Source: JAZKBN01 sp040388605
Lineage (GTDB): Bacteria > Bacteroidota > Bacteroidia > Cytophagales > Flexibacteraceae
Reading direction: 5' to 3'
Length of the DNA: 64,000 nucleotides
Assembly (NCBI GenBank): GCA_040388605.1
Contig: JAZKBN010000037.1
Coordinates: 103,390 to 167,389 of the forward strand
In this document: one piece after another, positions 48,701 through 57,575 of the stretch
Layout of the letters: every line of letters starts with the position of its first letter
How positions within the stretch are numbered: the first letter of the stretch is position 1
Program-made: the position numbers and the translations under genes
Notes under the pieces: model-generated
Seen by the model: the letters and a program-made list of their open reading frames with translations, nothing else
Database searches by the model: none
Told to the model about the DNA's origin: nothing

Positions 48701-51040
48701 CCTTATTCCTTTTGCTGCTAATTATTGCAGCGGCGACAGCATCAGGCTCAGTTTCAGCGCATCGGGTTGGTACCCGGCCAATAACGCATTTAATGTTGAG
48801 GCTTCTGATAACAGCGGCTCGTTTACAAATCCGGTGCAGCTTGGCAGCGGAACCGGGCAGGGCAGCTTCATATTCAGGCTACCTACGAGCCTTACAGGCA
48901 ACCAATTCAAGGTGCGGGTAACTTCAACTCAACCGGCTCTGCAAAGCAGCGATAACGGTAGCTTTTTAACTGTATATGCCAAACCGGTAGTATCGGCAGG
49001 AGCGGCAATAGCTGTTTGCGCAGGCTCTAATTCTGTTGCTTTAACAGATGCGAGCCCCGCCGGCGGAACCTGGAAAGGTGCTTCCTTATTACCGGGTAAT
49101 ATATTTGTACCTGATAACGCAGGCGTTTTTAACCTGACTTACACGTACACAAATGCAAACGGCTGCCGCGATTCTGCTGTGAAACAGGTAACTGTTTTGG
49201 CATTGCCCTCTACCCCGGCCGTTTCATACAGCTCTTCACTAAACTTTTGCCTGGGAGACAGTATTACACTCACTGCCCCTTCTGCATTTGCCCAGCTTTG
49301 GAGCACCGGCGAAATCTCGCGCAGCATTACCGTTAAGCGCAGCGGCAGCTTTGCTTTGCAAACCATAAGCAGCCTGGGCTGTACAAGCCAGGTTTCAACA
49401 GCGGTGCTCGTAACTGCTAACCCCAAACCGGCTCAACCGGTAATTGATTTATTAGGTTCGGCCGATCTTTGCGAAGGTGACAGCGTTTTGCTTGAAGCCC
49501 CAGATGGTTACAGCACATACCTTTGGAATAACAATGCACGCACACGCCGCATCTGGGCGAAGCAAACCGGTGGTTATTCTGTTTTAGTGACAAATGCATC
49601 AGGTTGCAGCGATTCTTCTGAACCCGCTACTGTCACTTTTTATTCGCGAGCGCAGCCTGCTGTTATTACCGCCTCTTCTGCTTTAACTTTCTGCACCGGC
49701 GACAGTGTTGTGCTCACTGCATCAGGCGGCGACAACTACCGTTGGAGCACCGGTGAAATTACCGAGAGCATTGCAGTAAAAGCAAGCGGTAACTATTATG
49801 CCATTGCTTACAACCGTTTCGGGTGCCCGGCTTTACCTTCTGCACTTTGGTCCGTAACAGTAAACGCCTTGCCTGCCAAGCCTGTAATCACACGCAGCGT
49901 TAATACCTTGTTGTGCTCCGGCGACAGCGTTATTCTTTCAGCACCTGCCGGGTATGCTGAGTATTTATGGTCAACGGGCGAAGCCACTCCTTCCATTGTT
50001 GTTCGTGAAAGCGGAAACTATAATGTTAAAGTTAAAAATGCCTCCGGTTGTGCCGACAGCGGAACTGCCATGCGCATTGATATTAATCAAAGCCCGGCAG
50101 CACCGGTTTTGGTTAATACGGGTTCTTCAGGCTTCTGCCAAGGCGACAGCGTAACGCTTACTGCCACAAACGGCGGACCTTTCTATGAATGGTATAATGC
50201 TTCAGGTGTTTTAATTATTCGCAATACAAGCCTCGTGGTACATTCAGCAGGCACTTATACCGCTAAATCTTTAAGCGCCAACGGTTGCTACAGCGGAATA
50301 AGTAATGCGCTTACCGTTACCACAATGGCGCGCCCAACCTTGCCGGTAATTACAGCTATCGGCGGCACCACTTTCTNNNNNNNNNNGAAGGAGATAGTGT
50401 ACGCCTATGGGGTCCGGGCCTTGCGGCACATTACTCATGGAGCACCGGCGATACAACTAAGTTCATTACCATACGTAATTCCGGCAGCTTTAAAGTGCTT
50501 GTCAGAAACGCCAACGGCTGCCACAGCGATTCATCGGTAGCGGTAATCACCACCATGCTGCCCAGGCCGGCAGCTGCATTTAATGCCGATGGCGCCATAC
50601 TTACCGTTTCGAGCCCGGGCACAGCCTACCAATGGCTGTTCGATGGATTCCCTATATCAGGAGCAGTTTCAATTAATTACAATGCCGCTATGCCGGGCGC
50701 TGCAGGCACAGGTAATTACAGTGTAATAGTATCTAACGGCTATTGTACTGATACAAGCAGCCAACGCTTTGTTGAAGTGCTCGGCATTGATAAGGCCATT
50801 GCCGCAGGCCTGAATGTTTATCCGAATCCGGCTTCAGAGCTGCTTAATATTCAGGGAAATATTGCAGCGGGCGCTGAGCTTAAAATGATAAATGCATCAG
50901 GGCAAATTGTTTATTCGGCTAAGATAAGCACTGAGACAACATTGTTTGAAATGCGTACTGCAGAGCTGCCCAGGGGTTTATATATACTGCATGTAACTTC
51001 TGCAGGCAGTAAGTCAATTACCAAAGTAAGCCTGCGTTAA
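42752..51040 (+). CDS. Giant T9SS-secreted surface protein with about 22 IPT/TIG repeats, a GEVED module and Ig-like repeats (interrupted by two assembly gaps)
   Basis: A signal peptide (LLRLFLFLVLVLTGTAVVSA) is followed by about 21 IPT/TIG repeats of about 80 residues. Each has the plan SFxPxxGxxGTxVTIxGxxFTGxTxVRFNG, then AxVPxGATTGxIxVT. A GEVED module (CWLDINRNGQFEASE ... QALDFIL), one more IPT repeat, and about eight Ig-like repeats with CxGDSVxL and WSTGE motifs follow. A type A sorting domain closes it (VYPNPASELLNIQG ... PRGLYILHVTS). Two 10-N runs shift the apparent frame, but the repeat reads on across each. With 0 and 2 bases in place of the Ns the frame is unbroken and gives at least 2756 aa. 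It is a likely filamentous adhesin or matrix protein; no catalytic domain is seen. Confidence 0.88.
45742..45751. other. Assembly gap (10 Ns) inside the IPT repeats
   Basis: A placeholder run of Ns. Deleting it joins AA to C, giving the codon AAC and the sequence TANGLTTLSSGTFQV. This matches the consensus end of an IPT repeat (compare TANGYTGISQGTFQV in repeat 10). The true gap length is therefore 0 or a multiple of 3, possibly one or more missing repeats. Confidence 0.95.
50377..50386. other. Assembly gap (10 Ns) inside the Ig-like repeats
   Basis: The sequence before the gap ends TTC T (Phe plus one base) and after it begins GAA GGA GAT (EGD). The repeat consensus is F-C-x-G-D-S-V, so two bases completing a Cys codon close the gap. 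The real length should be 2 modulo 3. Confidence 0.9.
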
Positions 51041-51090
51041 GCTTTAATTTCCGGTATTTATACCCTTAATTTGTCATTCTTCGGAAGTGT

Positions 51091-51136
51091 TCGGGCATCT
51101 CTGAATTTGGCCAAAGCCAAATTCAGAGATGCCCGA
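51091..51136. terminator. Perfect 21-bp hairpin between the IPT gene and the NUDIX gene
   Basis: Arms 51091-51111 and 51116-51136 are exact reverse complements around a 4-nt CAAA loop, 50 bp after the IPT gene stop. No T run follows, so it may be a transcription block, an RNA-processing or stability element, or a short palindromic repeat. Confidence 0.6.
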
Positions 51137-51249
51137 TACCGGGGGATGGCAAATTTTGCTTTTGCAATTCCGGAATAGTGCCATGTTTATTTGGCTGTAA
51201 TTTCGGCCGCCTCACGGGCTTTCAATAAAAATAAAACACAGAAATTCAA

Positions 51250-51801
51250 TTGGAAAACGATTTAACGAATCCCTGGCAAACACTGTCTTCAGAAAAAAAG
51301 TACGATAATCCGTGGATATCGGTTACTGAAAACCAGGTAATTAAGCCAGGCGGAGGCAATGGTATTTACGGCGTGGTGAGCTTTAAAAACCTGGCTATAG
51401 GTATAGTACCTGTAGATGCAGAAGGTTATACTTATTTGGTAGGCCAGTTCAGGTACACTTTGAATGAGTACAGCTGGGAAATTCCTGAAGGAGGAGGGCC
51501 GGTAGGCCAGGATCCTTTAATTACAGCCCGCAGGGAGCTTAAGGAAGAAACCGGGTACTCTGCCGCAAAATGGACTTTGATTAATAAAATCCATACTTCG
51601 AATTCTGTGACCGATGAACTGGGCTTTATTTATATGGCCGAGGACCTGACTCCGGGCGAAACGGAATTCGATGATACAGAGGTATTACATATTAAAAAAG
51701 TACATCTCTCTGAGGCGCTTGAAATGGTTTTACGAAGCGAAATTACCGATTGTATCAGCGTTGCAGCCATATTTGCAGTCGCAAGAATAAAGGGAATTTA
51801 G
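51250..51801 (+). CDS. NUDIX hydrolase, ADP-ribose pyrophosphatase-like
   Basis: The 183-aa product has a Nudix box at residues 81-103 with the catalytic RELKEETGY. The first conserved Glu of the box (GX5E) is Gln87 here, while the metal-binding REx2EE glutamates are intact. The preceding WEIPEGG and the GQFRYTLNEYSW segment are typical of ADP-ribose pyrophosphatases. It would cleave nucleoside diphosphate derivatives in the cytoplasm. The start is a TTG: an in-frame stop lies six codons upstream and no ATG is available before the first conserved strand. The exact substrate is not decided by sequence. Confidence 0.85.
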   Translation: MENDLTNPWQTLSSEKKYDNPWISVTENQVIKPGGGNGIYGVVSFKNLAIGIVPVDAEGYTYLVGQFRYTLNEYSWEIPEGGGPVGQDPLITARRELKEETGYSAAKWTLINKIHTSNSVTDELGFIYMAEDLTPGETEFDDTEVLHIKKVHLSEALEMVLRSEITDCISVAAIFAVARIKGI

Positions 51802-51915
51802 CAGGTTAAGTACAACGTACGATATTTGAACGCTATGTGGTTTGGCCGAATTCTATTGACCATAAGCCAGTTATTCTAAATTGAACATGTTTATTCTTAA
51901 GGCCTAAAAAATCGC

Positions 51916-51923
51916 TAATTTTG
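51916..51923 (+). promoter_or_regulatory. Candidate -7 element (TAATTTTG) upstream of the glycosyltransferase gene
   Basis: A perfect TAnnTTTG match in the gap between the NUDIX gene and the glycosyltransferase gene, about 95 nt before the proposed start. Confidence 0.4.
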
Positions 51924-52018
51924 TCTCCCTTTATTAGTTGCGTTTACGCGATTTATCGGGCTTATCCATTTGCCACTAAATTTACAATCCTCTGAATCCT
52001 GAATTTTGGTACCCGGCA

Positions 52019-53149
52019 TTGCAACCGCTTGCCGCCCGACCTGTATTCCTCTGGTTTGCCGGGGCTGCGCTTGCTGCCCTGCTTATACAGTTGTTTTTTT
52101 TCTTCCGATATTTTTCAGCTATTGCTTTCCATAAGGCTGTTAAAGAAGACCTGAAAATAAATCACCCGGTTTCAGTTGTGGTTTGTGTGCGTAATAACCT
52201 CGATAATATTAAACGCCTGCTGGAATCCCTTTTGGTTCAAAAGCACAGCCGATACGAGATTATTGTTGTAGACGACAGGAGCAAAGATGAAGTTTATGAA
52301 TACCTGCTGGAGCTGAAGGAACACAATCCTTTGATTTACCACATCAGGATAGACCATACGCCTGAGCGCTTAAATGAAAAGAAATATGCCCTTACAATGG
52401 GTATTAAAGGCGCAAAATACAAGCATATTGTATTTACCGACGATGATTGCCTGCCGGTTTCTGAAAACTGGCTGAATGAAATGCAGGCTCGTTTTACAAC
52501 CGGTAAAACAATTGTGCTGGGCTACTCGCCATACAGCAGGTATCCGGGCCTGTTGAACTCACTCATTCGTTTCGAGACTTTTTATGCAGGTATGCAGTAC
52601 ATTGGCTGTGCCCTGCGCGGTAGCGCTTACATGGGCGTTGGGCGAAACCTGGCTTATACCAAGCAACTGTTCCTTGATATGAAAGGCTTTTATAAGCATG
52701 TGAGCATTCGTGGCGGCGACGATGATTTGTTTATTAACCGTGCTGCAACAACAACCAATACAGCCGTTTGCATAAGCGCGGAAAGTTTCGTTTTTTCGGA
52801 ACCAAAGCATACTTTCGAAGAATGGTTTACTCAAAAAAAGAGGCACTATTCTGTTGGTAAATACTACCGCCTGCGCGACAAATTCAGACTCGGGCTTTTA
52901 TCACTTTCTTATGCGGGGTTTTGGCTTTGCCTTCCGGTACTTGGTTTTTCGGAACAGTTGTGGTATTGGGCCGTGGCGGCTTTAATTACCAGGCAGCTTA
53001 GCATGAGCATACTTTACTTATTTGCGGCTAAAAAGCTGGGTGAGAAATTCAATATGTTCAGCCTGATGGGGCTTGATTTCCTATACGTTTTCTGCTTCAT
53101 TTATTTCAGTCTTTCGGGTCTGCTTGCCAGGCGCATAAGCTGGGATTAA
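52019..53149 (+). CDS. Membrane-anchored family 2 glycosyltransferase
   Basis: The 376-aa product has one N-terminal membrane segment (FLWFAGAALAALLIQLFFFF). A GT-A domain follows: VSVVVCVRNN, YEIIVVDDRSKD, and the metal-binding VFTDDDCLP. The later GGDDDLFINR acceptor-site motif and RHYSVGKYY precede two or three C-terminal membrane segments. It adds a sugar to a lipid-linked or polysaccharide acceptor on the cytoplasmic face of the inner membrane. The proposed TTG start is uncertain, as no upstream ATG exists in frame. The next gene begins 11 bp later and encodes a priming sugar transferase, so the two probably make exopolysaccharide or O-antigen together. Confidence 0.82.
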   Translation: MQPLAARPVFLWFAGAALAALLIQLFFFFRYFSAIAFHKAVKEDLKINHPVSVVVCVRNNLDNIKRLLESLLVQKHSRYEIIVVDDRSKDEVYEYLLELKEHNPLIYHIRIDHTPERLNEKKYALTMGIKGAKYKHIVFTDDDCLPVSENWLNEMQARFTTGKTIVLGYSPYSRYPGLLNSLIRFETFYAGMQYIGCALRGSAYMGVGRNLAYTKQLFLDMKGFYKHVSIRGGDDDLFINRAATTTNTAVCISAESFVFSEPKHTFEEWFTQKKRHYSVGKYYRLRDKFRLGLLSLSYAGFWLCLPVLGFSEQLWYWAVAALITRQLSMSILYLFAAKKLGEKFNMFSLMGLDFLYVFCFIYFSLSGLLARRISWD

Positions 53150-53159
53150 ACAGACTTAT

Positions 53160-53792
53160 ATGAAGGGCAGCATATACAAAACGGTAATTAAACCTCTTGC
53201 CGACAGGTTTTTTGCTTTAGCTCTTCTTCTTTTGCTTTGGCCTGTAATGCTTTTAACAGCTATGGCCGTTTTCTTATTCGGGGGCAGGGGCCCGATTGTT
53301 TTTAAGCAGCAACGCGCAGGATTTAAGGGGCAATTATTTGAAATTCTGAAGTTCAGAACTATGGAGGTAATAGTTCCTGATTATGAGGAAGATGCCCCGA
53401 TAAATAACCCGGAGTTTTACCCGGTTAAAGCAAGGGTAACCAAAGCAGGCAAATTTCTTAGGTTAAGTTCATTAGATGAATTACCCCAGCTTATAAACGT
53501 ATTGAAAGGCGATATGAGCATTGTAGGTCCGCGTCCTTTGCTGCCGGAATACCTGCCCTTATATTCGGTATTACAGGCACAAAGGCATAAGGTTAAGCCG
53601 GGTATTACCGGTTTATCGCAGGTTTTGGGGCGTAATGCGGTTAGCTGGCAGCGCAGGCTTGCAACAGATGTGGTGTATGTAAGAAAGCAATCATTTTGCC
53701 TTGACTGCTATATACTGCTGCTGACCCTTTTTAAGCTTTTAAAGGGACCGTCTGAAACCGAGCACGCCGACATGCAGGCTTTTACAGGTTGA
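53160..53792 (+). CDS. Undecaprenyl-phosphate sugar-1-phosphate transferase (bacterial sugar transferase family)
   Basis: The 210-aa product has a single N-terminal membrane helix (FFALALLLLLWPVMLLTAMAVFLF). The conserved cytoplasmic core follows: GPIVFKQQRAGFKGQLFEILKFRTM, the catalytic-loop DELPQLINVLKGDMSIVGPRPLLPEY, and KPGITGLSQ. The length fits short PglC-like enzymes rather than the long WbaP/WcaJ type. It transfers a sugar phosphate to undecaprenyl phosphate to start a glycan. It directly follows the GT2 gene (10-bp gap) and is its likely pathway partner. Confidence 0.92.
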   Translation: MKGSIYKTVIKPLADRFFALALLLLLWPVMLLTAMAVFLFGGRGPIVFKQQRAGFKGQLFEILKFRTMEVIVPDYEEDAPINNPEFYPVKARVTKAGKFLRLSSLDELPQLINVLKGDMSIVGPRPLLPEYLPLYSVLQAQRHKVKPGITGLSQVLGRNAVSWQRRLATDVVYVRKQSFCLDCYILLLTLFKLLKGPSETEHADMQAFTG

Positions 53793-54054
53793 TTTATTGA
53801 TTTTTCGGTTGTGGGTGAACATTGAATGATATTAAGAAAAAGCGGCACAATATTTTCATTACTAGGTATATAATATAAAATAAGAAGGCAATTCATCGTT
53901 TACTTTATATACTGAACCTGTATTAACACAAAACTCGAATGGCTTGTAATCAAAGCGCGGTTTATGCTTAATTTATATAATTCAGCTAAATTGCCGGCTG
54001 CTTAACAAATACCTACGAATTGCCTTGTACACCAACGAATTGCACACTGAAATT

Positions 54055-54429
54055 ATGCTGAATCATCCTACCTTTTCATTTAACCCCCGTATGGCCGATG
54101 CGGCGCTTTACGTTTACATTGGCCTTGCACAAGCCGACGGACCTATAGAGCCATCGGAAAAGGCAGCCATTTATCGTAAGCTTGCCGGTCTTGATTTCTA
54201 CGCTCCCTCAGAAATAAATAAAATGATGGAGAAGGTGTTACAGGAATTTGCAGTTTGCAGCCCGCCACAGGTATGGGAAAATATTGAAAAAGCCTGCCTG
54301 CAACTTTGCCATACAGAGGGAGACAAACAAGGTCTGCTAAGCGACCTTGAAGATATTATGGAATGTGACGGCCGGGTAAAAGAGCTTGAAATGAACATGT
54401 TCCGCAGAATTCATACCGTGCTGGGATAA
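54055..54429 (+). CDS. TerB-like family protein
   Basis: The 124-aa product is all-helical, with TerB-fold signatures: ALYVYIGLAQADGPIEPSEKAAIYRK (acidic DG-E motif) and a repeat, LSDLEDIMECDGRVKELEMNMFRRI. The two D-G-x-(V/I)-x-x-x-E segments are the usual paired metal-binding helices. TerB proteins are linked to tellurite and stress response, but here no ter operon is adjacent and the role is unknown. I chose the ATG at 54055; an upstream TTG at 54025 is less likely. The gene is monocistronic and ends at a terminator. Confidence 0.75.
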   Translation: MLNHPTFSFNPRMADAALYVYIGLAQADGPIEPSEKAAIYRKLAGLDFYAPSEINKMMEKVLQEFAVCSPPQVWENIEKACLQLCHTEGDKQGLLSDLEDIMECDGRVKELEMNMFRRIHTVLG

Positions 54430-54476
54430 AAATCGGCATGCCGCCTCATGTATTTAAAATCTGATAAACCGGTATA

Positions 54477-54515
54477 TAGTCCCGACCTGCGAATTTAGGT
54501 CGGGGCTACTTTTTT
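54477..54515 (+). terminator. Rho-independent terminator after the TerB-like gene
   Basis: TAGTCCCGACCT pairs with AGGTCGGGGCTA (one G-U pair), followed by CTTTTTTAT. Confidence 0.85.
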
Positions 54516-54611
54516 ATGGCCCTTTTTTTTATCTTGCACACTTTAGCGTTAGTTTTCGCGCTGTCAGCAAAATAATATTCTATTCCTTCAATAGTACACA
54601 AACACTAATAT

Positions 54612-56021
54612 ATGTCAGAGGTTGTTGCCGAGGTTCCTGTTAAAAAGGGCCATCCGCCCGGACTTTACCTGCTTTTCTTTGCCGAGCTTTGGGAGCGTTT
54701 CAGTTTTTACGGTATGCGCGGTTTGCTCATACTTTTTCTTACAAAGCTGCCTTCTGAAGGCGGCATGGGCATACCATCGGGCGACGCAAGCAATTGGTAC
54801 GGTAACTTCCAAATGCTCATATATATTACCCCGCTTTTTGGCGGCATAATTGCTGACCAGTTTTTGGGTCAGCGCCTTTCTATATTAATAGGCGGCGTGC
54901 TCATGATGTTAGGTCAGTTTTCCCTTGCATCTGATATGGGAACATCAAGTGTTTTCTTAGGATTCGGGCTGCTCATTTTTGGAAACGGGTTTTTCAAACC
55001 TAATATCAGCACCATGGTTGGCTCGCTTTACAAGCAGGGTGACCCGATGCGCGATGTGGGTTTTACCATTTTCTATATGGGTATTAACCTGGGCGCATTC
55101 CTTGCCCCATTAATCTGCGGTTACCTGGCTGAAGATTATATGGCTGAAAAAATTACATTAGCCGACGGTACGATAAAAGTAATTCACTACGGCTTCCGTT
55201 ATGGCTTTATGGCAGCCGGTATAGGTATGCTTTTGGGTCAGATTATATTTAACACATTCGCCAACAAGTACCTGGGCGATATTGGAAAATATCCTGCCGG
55301 CAAAAACAAAGATGCCGCACAAAATGCTGCCGATAATAAGCCGCTTTCAAAAGAAGAACAAGACCGTTTGGTTGTAATTTTCGTGCTTTGTGGTCTCATA
55401 ATTTTCTTCTGGGCAGGTTTCGAACAAGCAGGCGCTGCACTTTCTCTATACACAGACAGCTATATTGACAGGCAGGTTGGTAACTTCCTGATTCCTACCA
55501 GTTTCTTCCAGGCTGTAAACCCATTGTTTATTGTGGCCCTGGGTCCGGTAGTCGGTTGGTTCTGGATTTATTTAGCTAAAAATAAAATTAATTTATCTAT
55601 TCCCATTAAGCTTGGCCTGGGCATGATATTGCTGGGTGTGGGCTTCCTGTTTATGGCCGGGGCCTGCCTGCAGCGCGGTGAAACTTTAAGCAGCGTTGTT
55701 CCTGACTTAACCATTAAAGCCAGCCTCTGGTGGCTGGTGCTCACTTACCTGTTCCATACCATTGGAGAGCTGTTTCTAAGCCCGATAGGCCTGAGCATGA
55801 TAACCCGGCTTTCGCCGGTTAAGTTTGCATCTATGATGATGGGTATATGGTTCTTCTCTACCGCAATGGGCCAAAAACTGGCAGGTTACGGACAGGATTA
55901 TATTAACGAGCTGGGCCCGCTGAAAGTGTTTATTTACATTGCCGGCGTGGTTACTGTATTCGGCTTTATACTCTTCATTATATCACGTAAAATGGTATCA
56001 ATGATGCATGGTCGCGGGTAG
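54612..56021 (+). CDS. Proton-dependent oligopeptide transporter (POT/PTR2, major facilitator)
   Basis: The 469-aa product carries the POT signature near the start: LLFFAELWERFSFYGMRGLLILFL. It continues with the second signature region GGIIADQFLGQR, FKPNISTMVG, and FYMGINLGAFLAPLICGYLAE. About 12-14 membrane segments are visible. A charged cytoplasmic linker (GKNKDAAQNAADNKPLSKEEQDR) divides the two halves. It imports di- and tripeptides with protons across the inner membrane. The length is typical. A terminator-like hairpin follows. Confidence 0.93.
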   Translation: MSEVVAEVPVKKGHPPGLYLLFFAELWERFSFYGMRGLLILFLTKLPSEGGMGIPSGDASNWYGNFQMLIYITPLFGGIIADQFLGQRLSILIGGVLMMLGQFSLASDMGTSSVFLGFGLLIFGNGFFKPNISTMVGSLYKQGDPMRDVGFTIFYMGINLGAFLAPLICGYLAEDYMAEKITLADGTIKVIHYGFRYGFMAAGIGMLLGQIIFNTFANKYLGDIGKYPAGKNKDAAQNAADNKPLSKEEQDRLVVIFVLCGLIIFFWAGFEQAGAALSLYTDSYIDRQVGNFLIPTSFFQAVNPLFIVALGPVVGWFWIYLAKNKINLSIPIKLGLGMILLGVGFLFMAGACLQRGETLSSVVPDLTIKASLWWLVLTYLFHTIGELFLSPIGLSMITRLSPVKFASMMMGIWFFSTAMGQKLAGYGQDYINELGPLKVFIYIAGVVTVFGFILFIISRKMVSMMHGRG

Positions 56022-56062
56022 TAAGGGCTTAATTATTAAGCCTGTATAACGCAGCGCTTTAT

Positions 56063-56105
56063 AAAATCGGCCGATGAATCTTAAAGGTTTGTCGGCCGAT
56101 TTTTA
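56063..56105 (+). terminator. Hairpin terminator after the POT transporter gene
   Basis: AAAATCGGCCGA and TCGGCCGATTTT are perfect reverse complements with a 17-nt loop and end in a T run. Confidence 0.8.
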
Positions 56106-56419
56106 ATATTGTGAGGTTTAATATTTTACCATTTTGGGAAGTTGGCTCAAAATTGAACCATTTATAGCTATAACCCTGAATTGAAACCAGGGTTTCCGAT
56201 ACTGCTAAAGTGAAACTCAGGCCGATATTAGTTGTACATCGGCCGGGCAATTATGCCAATGGGTATAATTATTCAAGGTATTCTGCCTTATAGGCACTTA
56301 ATTTGCCAAAGCTCTGCTTAAGCAGCCTCATTATTAATACCTGAAGGGTTTCCGGAAGGTGGTATATTTTCACCGGGGCGCTGAAAAAAGTAATGGAGCA
56401 AAGGCGTAAGCTTAAGCGA
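56106..56419. other. Intergenic region before ribF
   Basis: About 310 bp, AT-rich, no recognised RNA gene. A typical FMN riboswitch was looked for by eye because of the downstream gene, but its conserved GGGGC / GAAAGTC-type blocks were not found. The ATG at 56393 inside this region could start ribF nine codons earlier. Confidence 0.4.
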
Positions 56420-57361
56420 ATGACTGTTTATTACGGCACTGAACAAATACAAAATAACCACAACGCAGTTGTTACTGCAGGTACCTTTGACGGGGTACAT
56501 ATTGGTCATTGCAAAATTCTTAGCAGGCTGCGCGAAGCCGCCGATAAAATAGGCGGTGAAACTGTAGTTATTACATACCATCCCCACCCAAGGCTTGTAT
56601 TGCCTTCAGAAAAGCCCGGGCAGGTAAAACTGTTAACCACTCTTGAAGAAAAAACCGAATTGCTTCATAAAGAGGGTATAGATAAGCTGGTTATAATTCC
56701 ATTTACACTTGAGTTTGCTTCAAAATCATCTGATGCTTTTGTGCGTGAAATTTTAGTCGATAAAATTGGTACCCGCCTCCTGGTAATTGGCCATGACCAT
56801 AAATTCGGGCGGAACAGGGAAGGTGGTTTTGAATACCTGCGAGATAATGCCGGCCGTTATGGTTTTGAAGTGGAGGAAATTCCGGCACAGGATATTGAAG
56901 AAGTAACAGTAAGCAGTACACGAATAAGGCATGCCCTTGAAAACGGAAACCTTGAAACAGCCAATGAATACCTTGGCAGGCCATACAGCCTTTGCGGCAC
57001 GGTAATTCATGGTAAAGCCGAGGGAAGAAAGCTGGGTTACCCTACAGCTAATTTACAGCTGAGTGATAAAAATAAACTAATTCCTGCCGAAGGCGTTTAT
57101 GCATGTAAGGCCGATTGCAACGGAGAAATTTACAATGCCCTGCTTAGTATAGGTACTAACCCTGTTTTCGGAGATAATCCGCAGACTATTGAAGCATGGC
57201 TTATGGACTTTGACGGCGATTTGTATGGCAAAAATTTAAGACTTAATTTGCATACATACCTTCGCGAGCAGAAAAAATTTGAAAGCCTTGAAGCACTCAT
57301 TGATGCAATGAAGGCTGATGAAAAAAGAGGCAGGGAAATATTGAGCGGGGTTATCTGGTAA
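56420..57361 (+). CDS. ribF: Bifunctional riboflavin kinase / FAD synthetase
   Basis: The 313-aa product has an N-terminal FAD synthetase domain with TAGTFDGVHIGHCKIL and a GHDHKFGRNREGGF segment. The C-terminal riboflavin kinase domain (from about residue 185) contains GTVIHGKAEGRKLGYPTANL and NPVFGDNPQTIEAWLMDFDGDLYG. It converts riboflavin to FMN and FAD in the cytoplasm. I start at the ATG at 56420 (MTVYYGTEQIQ), which matches the usual start of Bacteroidota RibF. The ATG at 56393 adds a basic stretch without family support. Confidence 0.94.
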   Translation: MTVYYGTEQIQNNHNAVVTAGTFDGVHIGHCKILSRLREAADKIGGETVVITYHPHPRLVLPSEKPGQVKLLTTLEEKTELLHKEGIDKLVIIPFTLEFASKSSDAFVREILVDKIGTRLLVIGHDHKFGRNREGGFEYLRDNAGRYGFEVEEIPAQDIEEVTVSSTRIRHALENGNLETANEYLGRPYSLCGTVIHGKAEGRKLGYPTANLQLSDKNKLIPAEGVYACKADCNGEIYNALLSIGTNPVFGDNPQTIEAWLMDFDGDLYGKNLRLNLHTYLREQKKFESLEALIDAMKADEKRGREILSGVIW

Positions 57362-57575
57362 TTAAGAACTTTAGCCGGAGCTCCGGTTTTAAAATTTATT
57401 GTGAGGTATTTTGGAGTTTCGGCCTTACCGGAACCCCTTTTGCAGTATATACTCATGTGCCTATCAGCAAATTCAGGCACCGAAATTACTAATTGCTGAT
57501 CTTTTTTGAGCTGAAATTTCGTTTTACTCAAATTTCAATTCAGATTTGCGGCCGATTTCGTGAAAAATCAAAGCT

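Noticed and set aside
45742..50540. Frameshift or pseudogenisation of the IPT gene
   Set aside because: The apparent frame changes coincide exactly with placeholder N runs, and the repeat consensus continues across both.
56106..56419. FMN riboswitch upstream of ribF
   Set aside because: The conserved sequence blocks of the RFN element were not found by eye.
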